From contig CBDDKN010000002.1 in the NCBI GenBank assembly GCA_965230215.1, forward strand, positions 62,001 through 126,000: a stretch of DNA of 64,000 bases. Reading direction: 5' to 3'. The first letter of the stretch is position 1, and each line of letters starts with the position of its first letter. The notes under the pieces are model-generated. The model saw only the letters and a program-made list of their open reading frames with translations, had not been told where the DNA came from and ran no database searches. Of this stretch, positions 27,077-35,440 are shown one piece after another. The DNA is from RFSX01 sp965230215 (GTDB taxonomy: Bacteria > Bacteroidota > Bacteroidia > Chitinophagales > Saprospiraceae). Position numbers and translations under genes: made by a program.

Positions 27077-27562
27077 TCAAGAGCGGCTTCCTACAGATTC
27101 CAGAGATTCTATAGCTTCAAGCAGTTGCTGCCCATGAGCTTTTGTGATTACTTTTTCAATGATATGGTCTACAAGACCTTCCTCATTAACTATTACAGTT
27201 GTACGATATACCCCTGTAATTTCTCTTCCCATGAATTTCTTAGGACCCCATAGACCAAAGGCATTTATCATTTCCTTTTCAGTGTCTGCAAGAAGGGGAT
27301 ATTGAAATTCATATTTATCGATAAACTTCTGGTGCTTTTTAGCCTTGTCAGGGCTAATACCAAAAATCTTATATCCCTTTTTAGAAAGGGCTCTATAATT
27401 ATCACGTATGCTACATGCTTCTTTGGTACATCCTGGAGAATCATCTTTCGGATAGAAAAAGAGAATATATTTTTCGCCCATCAAAGAGCTGTCAGAAACC
27501 AAATTTCCTTTTTCATCCTCCAATGCAAAAGCAGGTACTTTTTTCCCAATTTCTATATTCAT
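27077..27562 (-). CDS. bcp: Thiol peroxidase, Bcp/PrxQ type
   Basis: Thioredoxin-dependent peroxiredoxin that reduces peroxides. It has 161 residues, with peroxidatic Cys45 and likely resolving Cys50 in SPGCTKEAC (PrxQ spacing), FFYPKDDSPG, and a C-terminal HGQQLLEAI helix. Cytosolic, standard length. It lies 70 bases after the M23 peptidase gene on the same strand. A partial promoter (TTTG, 20 bases, ATATTTG) directly abuts the ATG and would imply a nearly leaderless mRNA; I treat this as unproven. Confidence 0.94.
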   Translation of the reverse strand: MNIEIGKKVPAFALEDEKGNLVSDSSLMGEKYILFFYPKDDSPGCTKEACSIRDNYRALSKKGYKIFGISPDKAKKHQKFIDKYEFQYPLLADTEKEMINAFGLWGPKKFMGREITGVYRTTVIVNEEGLVDHIIEKVITKAHGQQLLEAIESLESVGSRS

Positions 27563-27632
27563 AACAAATATTTATTGGGAAACCCGTACGAACAAAAAAT
27601 GTTTAGGATTTCAATTAAAAAAATTAAACAAT

Positions 27633-29330
27633 TTAGGATTTGATTGATCTGAGCTCGAAATCAGTCACATTTTGCTGATCATCAATGACTTTCAAGACAA
27701 AAACAAAGTCACCTTGAGGTATTCGGTCAAAGTCCTTGAATGTCAGGGTGTTTGTTTTCAAATCATAAGCACAACGCACCCACTTTCCATTGATAGTCGC
27801 TTTGTATTTCAGGTTTGGAACTCGGCCATCGGGAATCAGATTATCCGATATTCTAAATACCCATGGTGATACAAGATTCTTATCTACGCTCAATGCTTCA
27901 ATGACTGGTGCTTCAATGTCTTTGAACAGATATATTTCCCCCAGCTGATCCAGATGGGCAACAAGTCTTCCGGAATCAATTTCTGCACCATAATGGACCC
28001 ATCTCCCTTTGTAATCTTTTTGTATGAAAGTGTACTTATCAGCATCCCTCTTGGGTGCTGGACAGCTAACCTTGTAATACTTTAGAATTGGATAGTCACT
28101 TGAACCAAAATCAACTTTGTGACAGTTATGATTCATGACTTGCTCCTGTCCTGTAGTCATGATCAACTGAGGCAAATTACCAAAGAAAGTATTTGGCTTC
28201 AGATCGATTGTGAACATTCCAGATTTAAATTGAAGCAAGCTATCACAGACCAATGGTGTATTTTGTTGAAGAGGTTTTTCAGACTTAACAGCTTTCAAAT
28301 CAAACTTAAGCTCGACATCATTCCCTTGGTGATCTACTACTCTGATCTTGATTTTTTTGGACTCTCCCTCTTCTAATTCAATAATCCCATTACCTGTATT
28401 CATAGCTTCAAAGAAGTCCAAGGACCCACAATGAGGCTTGAATAATCGGTACACAGTCTGATTATGTTGTTGTTTTCGTTTGTAGTCGATGAATCCGTTT
28501 ATTTTTCTTGACTCGTGAAACCCATAATTTTCTGCTTTCCACTTATAACTTATAATGGTATCCTGAATTAGCTCAATGCTGTTAATCCCATTTTTGTTAC
28601 TGCTTCCATTAATTCTATCAAAGCATTGAATACCAAACGCGATTCTTCCTGTCTTGGCTTCCAAAGTATTAACATGTAAATCATACTGAGGCCCATTGGA
28701 TTTGAAGTATCTCACTTCATGATCAATAACAATATCATTATCGTCCAGATGGTAAACATGGAAACTTAGTAACTCAGGTCGTATATCATCTTTAGGTGCA
28801 AAATTGTAATGTTCTGGATTTAGCGGTTTTTCAGACTCAGTGTCCCTTAATTCAAAGTGGAGATGAGGGCCAAAAGATCGACCGGTATTTCCCATGATGC
28901 CAATAAGATCTCCAGCCTTAACAAGAAAAAGACTGTCAGGTAAATAGACATCAATTTCATAGCTTTCAATTTTGTATTGCATGCCTTCAACCCAATCCAT
29001 GATATCTTTATTGAATGCTTGAAGGTGAGCGTATACGCTGGTCATACCATTCGGGTGATCGATGTATAAAACCTGTCCATAACCGCCAGCTTGTACTTTT
29101 ACTCGAGAAACAAAGCCATCAGCGACTGAGCGAATAATATCTCCGGTCTTTCCATTTGATGATTTGATATCGATACCTGTATGAAAGTGGTTTTTGCGTA
29201 ATTCCATGAAATTGCCGGACAATTTCACATCATGGTCCACAGGAGACACAAATGATAAGGTGTCAGATGCATAAATAGATATGCAACCGAAGAACAATAA
29301 TAAATTGAAAAATATAAGTCTACGATTCAT
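27633..29330 (-). CDS. M23-family metallopeptidase, exported
   Basis: A 565-residue exported LytM-type endopeptidase that probably cuts peptidoglycan cross-bridges. Signal peptide at 1-21; the M23 domain at about 30-190 has NHFHTGIDIKSS (zinc His/Asp), YAHL and GPHLHFEL (zinc and catalytic His). A long beta-rich C-terminal part (about 200-565) is of unknown fold. Its start overlaps the MeaB gene by 11 bases, making it the end of the tightly packed ABC/MeaB operon. Enzyme class good, substrate inferred. Confidence 0.9.
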   Translation of the reverse strand: MNRRLIFFNLLLFFGCISIYASDTLSFVSPVDHDVKLSGNFMELRKNHFHTGIDIKSSNGKTGDIIRSVADGFVSRVKVQAGGYGQVLYIDHPNGMTSVYAHLQAFNKDIMDWVEGMQYKIESYEIDVYLPDSLFLVKAGDLIGIMGNTGRSFGPHLHFELRDTESEKPLNPEHYNFAPKDDIRPELLSFHVYHLDDNDIVIDHEVRYFKSNGPQYDLHVNTLEAKTGRIAFGIQCFDRINGSSNKNGINSIELIQDTIISYKWKAENYGFHESRKINGFIDYKRKQQHNQTVYRLFKPHCGSLDFFEAMNTGNGIIELEEGESKKIKIRVVDHQGNDVELKFDLKAVKSEKPLQQNTPLVCDSLLQFKSGMFTIDLKPNTFFGNLPQLIMTTGQEQVMNHNCHKVDFGSSDYPILKYYKVSCPAPKRDADKYTFIQKDYKGRWVHYGAEIDSGRLVAHLDQLGEIYLFKDIEAPVIEALSVDKNLVSPWVFRISDNLIPDGRVPNLKYKATINGKWVRCAYDLKTNTLTFKDFDRIPQGDFVFVLKVIDDQQNVTDFELRSIKS

Positions 29331-30348
29331 CCAGGGTATCTTCCAATGCTTTCAAAGCTTCAATGCTATTTAGTTGATTGTCTTCAAGCTTAGATTTGAT
29401 AGACTCCAAAGCTGATGCAATTTTAGGGTTTTTCAACAAATGCTGCACGATCAATTCACGGCTCTGCTTCTCAAAAAGCTTGCTGTTTTGCTTCAGCCTC
29501 ATCGTGTTTAGCTTATCATCATTTTGCATATAACGATAATAGTCCTCAATACATTCCTTTAAGTGCTCATTACCTTCATTATTAATTGCGGAATGTGTCT
29601 TTACCGGAGCATACCATCCATATCCATTGCCGGCAAGCAATGAACTAATTTGTTTAATCTGACGGGCCGTCTGATTGGCATTTGACAACAGGCTACCATC
29701 GGCTTTGGTGACCACAAACAAATCTGCGAGTTCCATAATTCCCCGTTTGATTCCTTGCAGGTCATCACCACCACCTGCTTGTAACAGAAGGATAAACATA
29801 TCCACAATATCACGTGCTTCTACCTCTGATTGCCCCACCCCTACAGTCTCAAGAATGATGTAATCAAATGAAGATCTTTCACACAACATTACAGCAACGG
29901 AACTGGAAGGCGCTAATCCTCCCAAGACCAAAGCAGAAGCCATAGGTTTGATAAAGGCATTCTCTGAACGAGATAATGTCTCCATCCTGGTCTTATCACC
30001 AAGTATCGATCCTTTACTTATGTAACTGGAGGGGTCTACGGGTAAGACAGCAATACGTTGGTTGTTGGCAACCAGAAATGATCCAAACGAATCAATAAAA
30101 CTGCTCTTACCTACTCCGGGAGATCCTGAGATGGCAATTTTTCTTACATGTTCCTTGGCTTTGGAGTGCATCAATACTTGCCTAACCAATTTCTGGTCAT
30201 CAAGCAACTTACTTTCTGCTTTTGAAATCAGGTAGGCCAGAATACCGAAATTTCCCTGATCTAATCCATCAAGGCATTCCTGAAAACTGTATTCCAACTT
30301 GGCCTTCTTTCTGAATGAAGGGTTTATATGTTTACCGGATTGATCCAT
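29320..30348 (-). CDS. meaB: MeaB/ArgK-family P-loop GTPase
   Basis: G3E-type GTPase that chaperones adenosylcobalamin-dependent methylmalonyl-CoA mutase. It has 342 residues; Walker A GSPGVGKSS, LPVDPSS, ETVGVGQSEVE (switch), GGDDLQGIKRGIMELADL and VTKADG (the NKxD-equivalent) are all in place. No mutase gene lies nearby. Instead it sits two bases after the ABC ATPase and overlaps the M23 gene, an unusual neighbourhood that is probably just operon packing. Confidence 0.92.
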   Translation of the reverse strand: MDQSGKHINPSFRKKAKLEYSFQECLDGLDQGNFGILAYLISKAESKLLDDQKLVRQVLMHSKAKEHVRKIAISGSPGVGKSSFIDSFGSFLVANNQRIAVLPVDPSSYISKGSILGDKTRMETLSRSENAFIKPMASALVLGGLAPSSSVAVMLCERSSFDYIILETVGVGQSEVEARDIVDMFILLLQAGGGDDLQGIKRGIMELADLFVVTKADGSLLSNANQTARQIKQISSLLAGNGYGWYAPVKTHSAINNEGNEHLKECIEDYYRYMQNDDKLNTMRLKQNSKLFEKQSRELIVQHLLKNPKIASALESIKSKLEDNQLNSIEALKALEDTLDES

Positions 30349-30350
30349 TA

Positions 30351-31160
30351 TTATTTCATCTCTGATACGGCCACCATCTTATCCTCCACCAGGTGTACCA
30401 GGGAAGTATATCTTGGATCTCGCTTGATAGCTCGGTTCCTTTCCAGTGGCAGATCAATATGTATATGCTCCACAAATTGAGAAGGAGGTGACTTCAGAAT
30501 AAATATATCATCTGCAAGATATACGGCTTCAGGTATATCATGGGTGACAAATATTATGGTAGACTGAAACTTATGCCAAAGATCAGTAAGCAAGTCCTGC
30601 ATGGTTAATCGGGTCTTAATATCCAAGGCTCCGAATGGTTCGTCCATGAGAAGAATCTTAGGGTTTGCAAGTAAACTTCTGGCTATGGCCACTCTCTGTA
30701 ACTGGCCACCCGAAAGTGTGGGATACTGCGCATACTTGTACTCATGTCCCTCAAGTCCGACAAGTCGGATGAGTTCCATTGCCCTTTCATCTCGTTCTTC
30801 TTTACCAACACCTTTGAATTTGAGTGCAAGACCGACATTATCCAATACTGTATACCATGGAAGAGAAGAATATTGTTGAAAAACCATACTGGTCCTCTGC
30901 TTATCATCCACGAGCTTTCCATTGATCTTTACCTCACCCATAGTCGGTTGCTGGAGACCTGCTATATACCTCAATAAAGTGGATTTGCCAGATCCTGACA
31001 TGCCCAGAATAACGACAAACTGCCCCTGCTCTGGCTTGTCCTCTATCAGAAAGTTTAGATCCTTGAGTACCCAATTCTTACCACCGTCATAACTCTGACT
31101 GATATTGCGCAACTCAATGATATTATCCTGATATGGTTTATCCTGAAACAGGTTCTGCAT
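30351..31160 (-). CDS. ABC transporter ATPase, NitT/TauT type
   Basis: ATP-binding subunit of 269 residues with Walker A GMSGSGKST, Q-loop FQQYSSLPW, signature LSGGQLQRVAIARS, Walker B LLMDEPFGALD and H-loop VTHDIPEA, the last typical of nitrate/taurine importers. Its 5' end overlaps the permease by 23 bases; meaB follows after two bases. It works with the permease at 31138 and the OmpA-fused binding protein at 32235. Confidence 0.93.
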   Translation of the reverse strand: MQNLFQDKPYQDNIIELRNISQSYDGGKNWVLKDLNFLIEDKPEQGQFVVILGMSGSGKSTLLRYIAGLQQPTMGEVKINGKLVDDKQRTSMVFQQYSSLPWYTVLDNVGLALKFKGVGKEERDERAMELIRLVGLEGHEYKYAQYPTLSGGQLQRVAIARSLLANPKILLMDEPFGALDIKTRLTMQDLLTDLWHKFQSTIIFVTHDIPEAVYLADDIFILKSPPSQFVEHIHIDLPLERNRAIKRDPRYTSLVHLVEDKMVAVSEMK

Positions 31161-32226
31161 TATTATTCTTTATATTCTTATTTGAAAAATTGACAATCAA
31201 TTTTCTCCCCTTATACAAAACTATGGTTAGCATCATCAGATGAAAGGCCCAGCTTGTGTTACCAAATAAATAATTGATGATCTTGATATCGCTTAAAATG
31301 CCAGTAAATTCATTTAAGGCAAGTATGAGATATCCTGCCAATAACACCCAGGTAAGGGCTGTAAATACAAAGTCAAATATTGTATCGATGACTGAAGGCG
31401 GCTTCATCTGTCCATATTTGTTTTGATTCTTGACCTGGTATTTATGTGGCAATAATTCTTTGTCGAGTCTTACAAATATCCTATCCTGTAGAATTCCGAT
31501 TATTATGATCAACAAGAGCAGCGCGAAAACTTTTTCTGGCTGACTCAAACGCCTTGCCGTCCAAGTCAACGCCCCCAATCCACCCTCTTCAGAATTAATG
31601 GTTTCAATAACAACGATATAGGTCCATGAGATAGCCGTAAGTATACGTATATCATCAATAAGTCGAGAGAATACTGAAGGAATATACACCGACCTGATAG
31701 TCTGCCAGTTGGTAGCGCCTATTGTATAGACTGTCTTGAGATAAACATCCTTGACTTCGTTGATTCTCTGAACGACGATTGGTGTAAGGAAGATGAAAAT
31801 ACCAAAAGCCAAAAAGTTGACTTTCATATTGCTTGATATTCCAAACCATGCTATAAATATTCCAATAGCAGCAGCGATAGGAACAAACCTCACGGCATCA
31901 AGAGTTCTCTGATACATTCCCTTGAATAATGGAAACAGCCCAATGACAAATCCTATCGGTACTGTCCATAGTACAGCTTTAATATATCCTGCCAGATTAA
32001 GACCAAGCGATCTGAAAGTATTGCGGATGAGATCGTTCTCATGAAACAATTCCCCATAAGCAAACAGCACTTTACCAGGCTTGGGTAATATCTTGCTGGG
32101 AATCACTGGTTGCTCCCCCATTGTCAAAAATATCCATAACAATAGTATGATCCCGACGCCAATGGCCTCCAAGATTGGAGACCAGCGTTTTGGCACATCA
32201 CCACGTAGCTTGAATAACCAGGACAT
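31138..32226 (-). CDS. ABC permease, NitT/TauT type, with extra C-terminal helices
   Basis: A 362-residue permease, about 100 residues longer than usual for the family (around 250-270). The core (about 15-270) has an N-terminal helix, the inner-membrane-complex domain with the EAA-like loop (NEVKDVYLKTVYTIGATNWQTIRSVYIPS) and a final helix. After a polar linker (LLPHKYQVKNQNKYGQMKPP) there are at least two further helices (about 285-345, FVFTALTWVLLAGYLILAL; SWAFHLMMLTIVLYKG). The extension may contact the coiled-coil or OmpA partners. It follows the binding protein by eight bases. Confidence 0.9.
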   Translation of the reverse strand: MSWLFKLRGDVPKRWSPILEAIGVGIILLLWIFLTMGEQPVIPSKILPKPGKVLFAYGELFHENDLIRNTFRSLGLNLAGYIKAVLWTVPIGFVIGLFPLFKGMYQRTLDAVRFVPIAAAIGIFIAWFGISSNMKVNFLAFGIFIFLTPIVVQRINEVKDVYLKTVYTIGATNWQTIRSVYIPSVFSRLIDDIRILTAISWTYIVVIETINSEEGGLGALTWTARRLSQPEKVFALLLLIIIIGILQDRIFVRLDKELLPHKYQVKNQNKYGQMKPPSVIDTIFDFVFTALTWVLLAGYLILALNEFTGILSDIKIINYLFGNTSWAFHLMMLTIVLYKGRKLIVNFSNKNIKNNNAEPVSG

Positions 32227-32234
32227 GCCCTAGC

Positions 32235-33863
32235 TTAAGATGCTGATAAAAGCTGGAACTCTGTACGACGGTTCTTAGCCTTACAATCATTGGTGGCATT
32301 GGATTCACATCCAGGAACCGGTTTGTCAGGACCATTACCAATAATTATAAATCTGTTTGCATCCATATCGTAAGTACTCTGCAGATAGTCCGCAACCGAC
32401 TGTGCACGTTGTTTAGATAAACGCATGTTCATATCACGTGAACCGACATTGTCGGTGTTGCCTTCTACACGAACACGCACATTTCCAAACGATTTTGCAA
32501 TATCAGCTAACTGTACATCGATTAAAGTCTTCGCGTTTTCTGTCAGTGTATACTGTCCCGTTGCAAAGCTTATCGAAATTGGTTTGATACTTAAGGCAGG
32601 TGCGCTGATTTCAGTTGTAGAAGCTGGTGTGAACTCCTTGGCACCTTCTGCTGCGTAAGCAGGCCCTCTTAATTTAGAGTCCGCATTAAGGATGGGGCCG
32701 GTGTGTATCACATTTCTCCAAACAGGTCCCATATTAGGATTGTCCTTCATTTCGAAAAACTTACGGTTCATTTTATCATAAAGGTCACCACCAGACATGC
32801 CTCTGAACTTAGGATTCAATCCGAAGAAATTCATGTTATCGCCGTGTGAGGCATAGTATACTGTTTGCATCATGGCTTCCGTATCTTCTGCGCCAAACTG
32901 GAGAAACTCCGCAAGATAGCGGGCTGCCTTGCCTCTGTTGCCTTCATCTTTCAATTCAGCAACTGCGCGCATCCAACCTTCATAGAAACCGTTGAACATC
33001 TCTCTCTTTTCATTGATCACGTCATCTTTTGCAAACATGATATCTCCAATGATATGTGATTGTTCTACTGTTGTCATTAATATCTTGGATCCAGGTACCT
33101 GACTTGTAGCCTCAATATCAAATGGACTCCATACAACGGCAGCATCTATATCTTCTGATTTAAATAATTCAGCTGCAGCTATGTTGTCTGTGGTTTTAAC
33201 AATATTGACATCATCAATGCTCAAACCAGCAGACTCAAGTGCTGTGATAAGCATTGTTTGTGCAGGTGCAGGTACAGCCAGTGCGACACGCTTGCCTTTC
33301 AGGTCGTTCAAGGTATTAATACCGCGCTTTGCGATAATAGCATCTCCTCCCCTGGACCAATCAACTTGCATAAATGCTCTTGGTTTGAGTGAAGCCAGCT
33401 CTTCAGGTGCTGTATATAAAGAAAACGCATCAGCTGTCTGAACGAGCACATCATATTCTCCAGCAGCCCAGGCATCAAGCGCATTCAAAAGATCATCCTC
33501 TCTCGTGAATTCAACTTTGAAACCATAGTCTTTATAGAATCGGCTCTTGGTATTGGCATTGGAACCTTCGTTAAAATATAAACCAGGAGCATAACCCGGC
33601 CAGGTAACAAGCTGAACACGCAGCGTGTTGTTATCTCCACCTGAAGACTTTCGATCGAATAATCCATTATTGCCTGAATCATTACCAGATGAGGATGCAG
33701 ACTCCTTATCTTCTGCTCTGTCCATCTGCTCTTGCTCTGCTCTCTCTTTAAGGGACTGGCCAAAGCTTGTATTGTCTAATACATACTTTACACCAAAGCC
33801 TACAGCGCCAAGAATCAAGAATACAATCAGCAATTTTGAAAACATCGTTAGTCGTCTAGCCAT
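32235..33863 (-). CDS. NMT1/PhnD-like substrate-binding protein fused to OmpA peptidoglycan-binding domain
   Basis: 542 residues in four parts: a membrane anchor (about 8-30), a Ser/Gly/Asn-rich linker (about 38-75), a NitT/TauT-type periplasmic binding domain (about 80-370, with ALDAWAAGEYDVLVQTADAFS and AALESAGLSIDDVNIVK-like blocks) and a C-terminal OmpA-like domain (about 425-540). The latter carries SFATGQYTLTENAKTLID and EGNTDNVGSRDMNMRLSKQRAQ (written here in parts), whose Asp and Arg normally grip diaminopimelate of peptidoglycan. It should therefore be anchored both to the inner membrane and to the wall. The ligand is not evident. Confidence 0.88.
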   Translation of the reverse strand: MARRLTMFSKLLIVFLILGAVGFGVKYVLDNTSFGQSLKERAEQEQMDRAEDKESASSSGNDSGNNGLFDRKSSGGDNNTLRVQLVTWPGYAPGLYFNEGSNANTKSRFYKDYGFKVEFTREDDLLNALDAWAAGEYDVLVQTADAFSLYTAPEELASLKPRAFMQVDWSRGGDAIIAKRGINTLNDLKGKRVALAVPAPAQTMLITALESAGLSIDDVNIVKTTDNIAAAELFKSEDIDAAVVWSPFDIEATSQVPGSKILMTTVEQSHIIGDIMFAKDDVINEKREMFNGFYEGWMRAVAELKDEGNRGKAARYLAEFLQFGAEDTEAMMQTVYYASHGDNMNFFGLNPKFRGMSGGDLYDKMNRKFFEMKDNPNMGPVWRNVIHTGPILNADSKLRGPAYAAEGAKEFTPASTTEISAPALSIKPISISFATGQYTLTENAKTLIDVQLADIAKSFGNVRVRVEGNTDNVGSRDMNMRLSKQRAQSVADYLQSTYDMDANRFIIIGNGPDKPVPGCESNATNDCKAKNRRTEFQLLSAS

Positions 33864-33880
33864 AATATTGTTGTTTTGAT

Positions 33881-34891
33881 TTATTCAAAGAAGTTATCGT
33901 ATTGGTTTTTTCTACCCAGTTTTTCAGGTGTTTTAATCGGCTCATTCAGATCAAGCACATTGCTGTCATCATTGGCCTTTGATATCAAATCCTCTTTAGC
34001 GGTGCCCAAAAGCAGCGAGGTAGATTTCTTTTCCCATTCTTCAAGCATTTTCATGCCTTTCTCTTCAAAAATACCATTCTGAAGATCTATTGAAGACATA
34101 AAGCTTTCAGACATTTCCATGAATCGTTCCATCTCTCCAACTTTGTTACTCACATCATCAGCTATGGCTTCCAACGCCTGATCAAACATGGCCTTCTTAT
34201 CCGAATCCCCTTTAATAATCGACATGGCGGACTTCATGGCAGAATGACCAGCAAGCATAGCCTTACGCTCCTGTTCCTTCAACTTCACCTGATCTTCTAT
34301 ATCTTCAGCAAGTATGGCCGAGTTCTCATACATTTTGGAAAGCACTCTATACAGCACTTCCATTTTATTATATAGGTCTTCCAACTTCATATTGGAATCC
34401 CTCAAACGTCCTGCCTTTCGACTCTTTAGAATCATGACGGCTTCCTGATTGGATTTCTTTGCCTTAGAAGCCAGCTGCATATTGGTTTGAATGTCTTTCT
34501 GATTATTGATGATCATCTCCTTGAGCTTGTGCATCTGCCCTCTCAATCTGCTGATTTGCTTGCGCATCTTTTTAAGATTGGATTTAAGCTCTTTGACATA
34601 GGATTTAAGTATACCAATTGGGTCTATCTGAACAAATAATCCGGTTATCCATCTCATGGTGGATTTGTACATATACCAGATGAGATTTCTGGCTTTATTA
34701 TCGATGGCCATAAATAATAGAACACCCAGAACGCCAAGTATGACAGCCATACCAATTGGGGTGCTAAAGGCAGAAATTAACAGGCTAAGGGAACCAGCAA
34801 TGAGGCGGGCCAAGAGAAATCCCCCTGCAATTAAAAAAATAGCTCCGGTTATCCCTTCCGGTCTCTTCCAAAACGACTTCCTCTTATTCAT
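33881..34891 (-). CDS. PspA-like coiled-coil protein with N-terminal membrane hairpin
   Basis: A 336-residue protein (ATG at 34891): two hydrophobic segments (about 17-42 and 45-62) and an amphipathic stretch, then a long helical region (about 95-265) of charged heptads such as KELKSNLKKMRKQISRLRGQMHKLKEMI, recalling PspA/IM30 coiled coils, and an acidic tail. Homology to PspA is suggested by pattern, not proven. It heads the operon, 17 bases before the binding-protein gene, implying a membrane-stress or scaffold role for the ABC system. A 13-base palindrome (34967-34979) lies about 75 bases upstream. Confidence 0.72.
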   Translation of the reverse strand: MNKRKSFWKRPEGITGAIFLIAGGFLLARLIAGSLSLLISAFSTPIGMAVILGVLGVLLFMAIDNKARNLIWYMYKSTMRWITGLFVQIDPIGILKSYVKELKSNLKKMRKQISRLRGQMHKLKEMIINNQKDIQTNMQLASKAKKSNQEAVMILKSRKAGRLRDSNMKLEDLYNKMEVLYRVLSKMYENSAILAEDIEDQVKLKEQERKAMLAGHSAMKSAMSIIKGDSDKKAMFDQALEAIADDVSNKVGEMERFMEMSESFMSSIDLQNGIFEEKGMKMLEEWEKKSTSLLLGTAKEDLISKANDDSNVLDLNEPIKTPEKLGRKNQYDNFFE

Positions 34892-34966
34892 CAAATCCGT
34901 GGTTAAGATATGTGGTTCAGATTACAAAATAGTTTGAAGTAAAAATACGATTAAAGCGCTAAAAAC

Positions 34967-34979
34967 ACTGTAATACAGT
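34967..34979. repeat. 13-base palindrome upstream of the ABC operon
   Basis: ACTGTA, a central A and TACAGT form a perfect dyad about 75 bases before the first gene of the leftward ABC operon, a plausible operator position. Confidence 0.25.
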
Positions 34980-35085
34980 TACAATCACTCAAGTATAACC
35001 GTGCTGCAGGGTCAAATAAATCCCTAGAATCTATAATATCGGCTAAAGATTGTCTTCAAACGATAAAAGTGGAATGGCAGGGGAT

Positions 35086-35115
35086 AAAAAAAAAGTTCTT
35101 GCAATGCAAGAACTT
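35086..35115 (-). terminator. Intrinsic terminator, minus strand
   Basis: Read leftward: AAGTTCTTGC (35115-35106), loop ATT, GCAAGAACTT (35102-35093), then nine T (35094-35086, partly shared with the stem). A perfect ten-pair stem with a U-tract. Confidence 0.85.
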
Positions 35116-35232
35116 CATAACCTTGACGATTTACCACAAAGTAAATCGCTGTAGTATTGAATTAAATCCTGTGATAAAAATAGGGTTCCAGGATTTAAAT
35201 ATTATAACATTTTATCATGTATTGGGACATGC
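35086..35232 (-). ncRNA. Candidate structured small RNA with three stem-loops
   Basis: Between the two minus-strand terminators there is no useful reading frame, but three perfect inverted repeats follow one another. TTAAATCCTG/CAGGATTTAA occupies 35162-35171 with 35189-35198 (17-base loop). CGATTTAC/GTAAATCG occupies 35127-35134 with 35141-35148 (six-base loop). The terminator hairpin with its nine-T tail ends the series. Read leftward this is the layout of a bacterial small RNA of about 120-145 nucleotides. The 5' end is uncertain; the GGGACATGC copy at 35224-35232 marks the far edge. Confidence 0.5.
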
Positions 35233-35260
35233 AAAAAAAAAGCCCCGACAAAGTCGGGGC
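35233..35260 (-). terminator. Intrinsic terminator after the micro-peptide gene
   Basis: Read leftward: GCCCCGAC, loop TTT, GTCGGGGC, then nine T (35241-35233). A perfect G/C-rich eight-pair stem, 32 bases after the stop codon of the 21-codon frame. The plus-strand reading has no U-tract, so it acts leftward. Confidence 0.9.
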
Positions 35261-35292
35261 AATATTACTTTCAACACCGTTAAATAGCGTAA

Positions 35293-35358
35293 CTAGAAGT
35301 CACTAACGTCTTCAATAGTATGAAGTAGTACTTCTAGGATTTCTAGAATAATATCCAT
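35293..35358 (-). CDS. 21-residue acidic amphipathic micro-peptide
   Basis: ATG at 35358 to TAG at 35293. The peptide begins MDIILEILEVLL and ends with SDF. Polar/acidic residues at 2, 6, 9, 13, 16/17 and 20 recur every three to four positions, with Ile/Leu/Val filling the rest, so it would fold as an almost ideal amphipathic helix with one acidic face. A strong minus-strand terminator follows its stop. No Shine-Dalgarno is visible, which is normal in Bacteroidota. It could be a signalling peptide, a toxin-like or membrane-active peptide, or a leader; too short to be certain it is translated. Confidence 0.5.
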   Translation of the reverse strand: MDIILEILEVLLHTIEDVSDF

Positions 35359-35425
35359 GATAGATAGATTTAGATAATGATAGAATGAATTTCATCTTAA
35401 AACTATAGCTAATACCATGCCAGCG

Positions 35426-35440
35426 GCATAACAGTTATGC
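35426..35440. repeat. 15-base palindrome upstream of the micro-peptide
   Basis: GCATAA, CAG, TTATGC: perfect six-base arms around three bases, 68 bases before the peptide ATG and eight bases from the second GGGACATGC copy. Position and size suit an operator. Confidence 0.35.
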
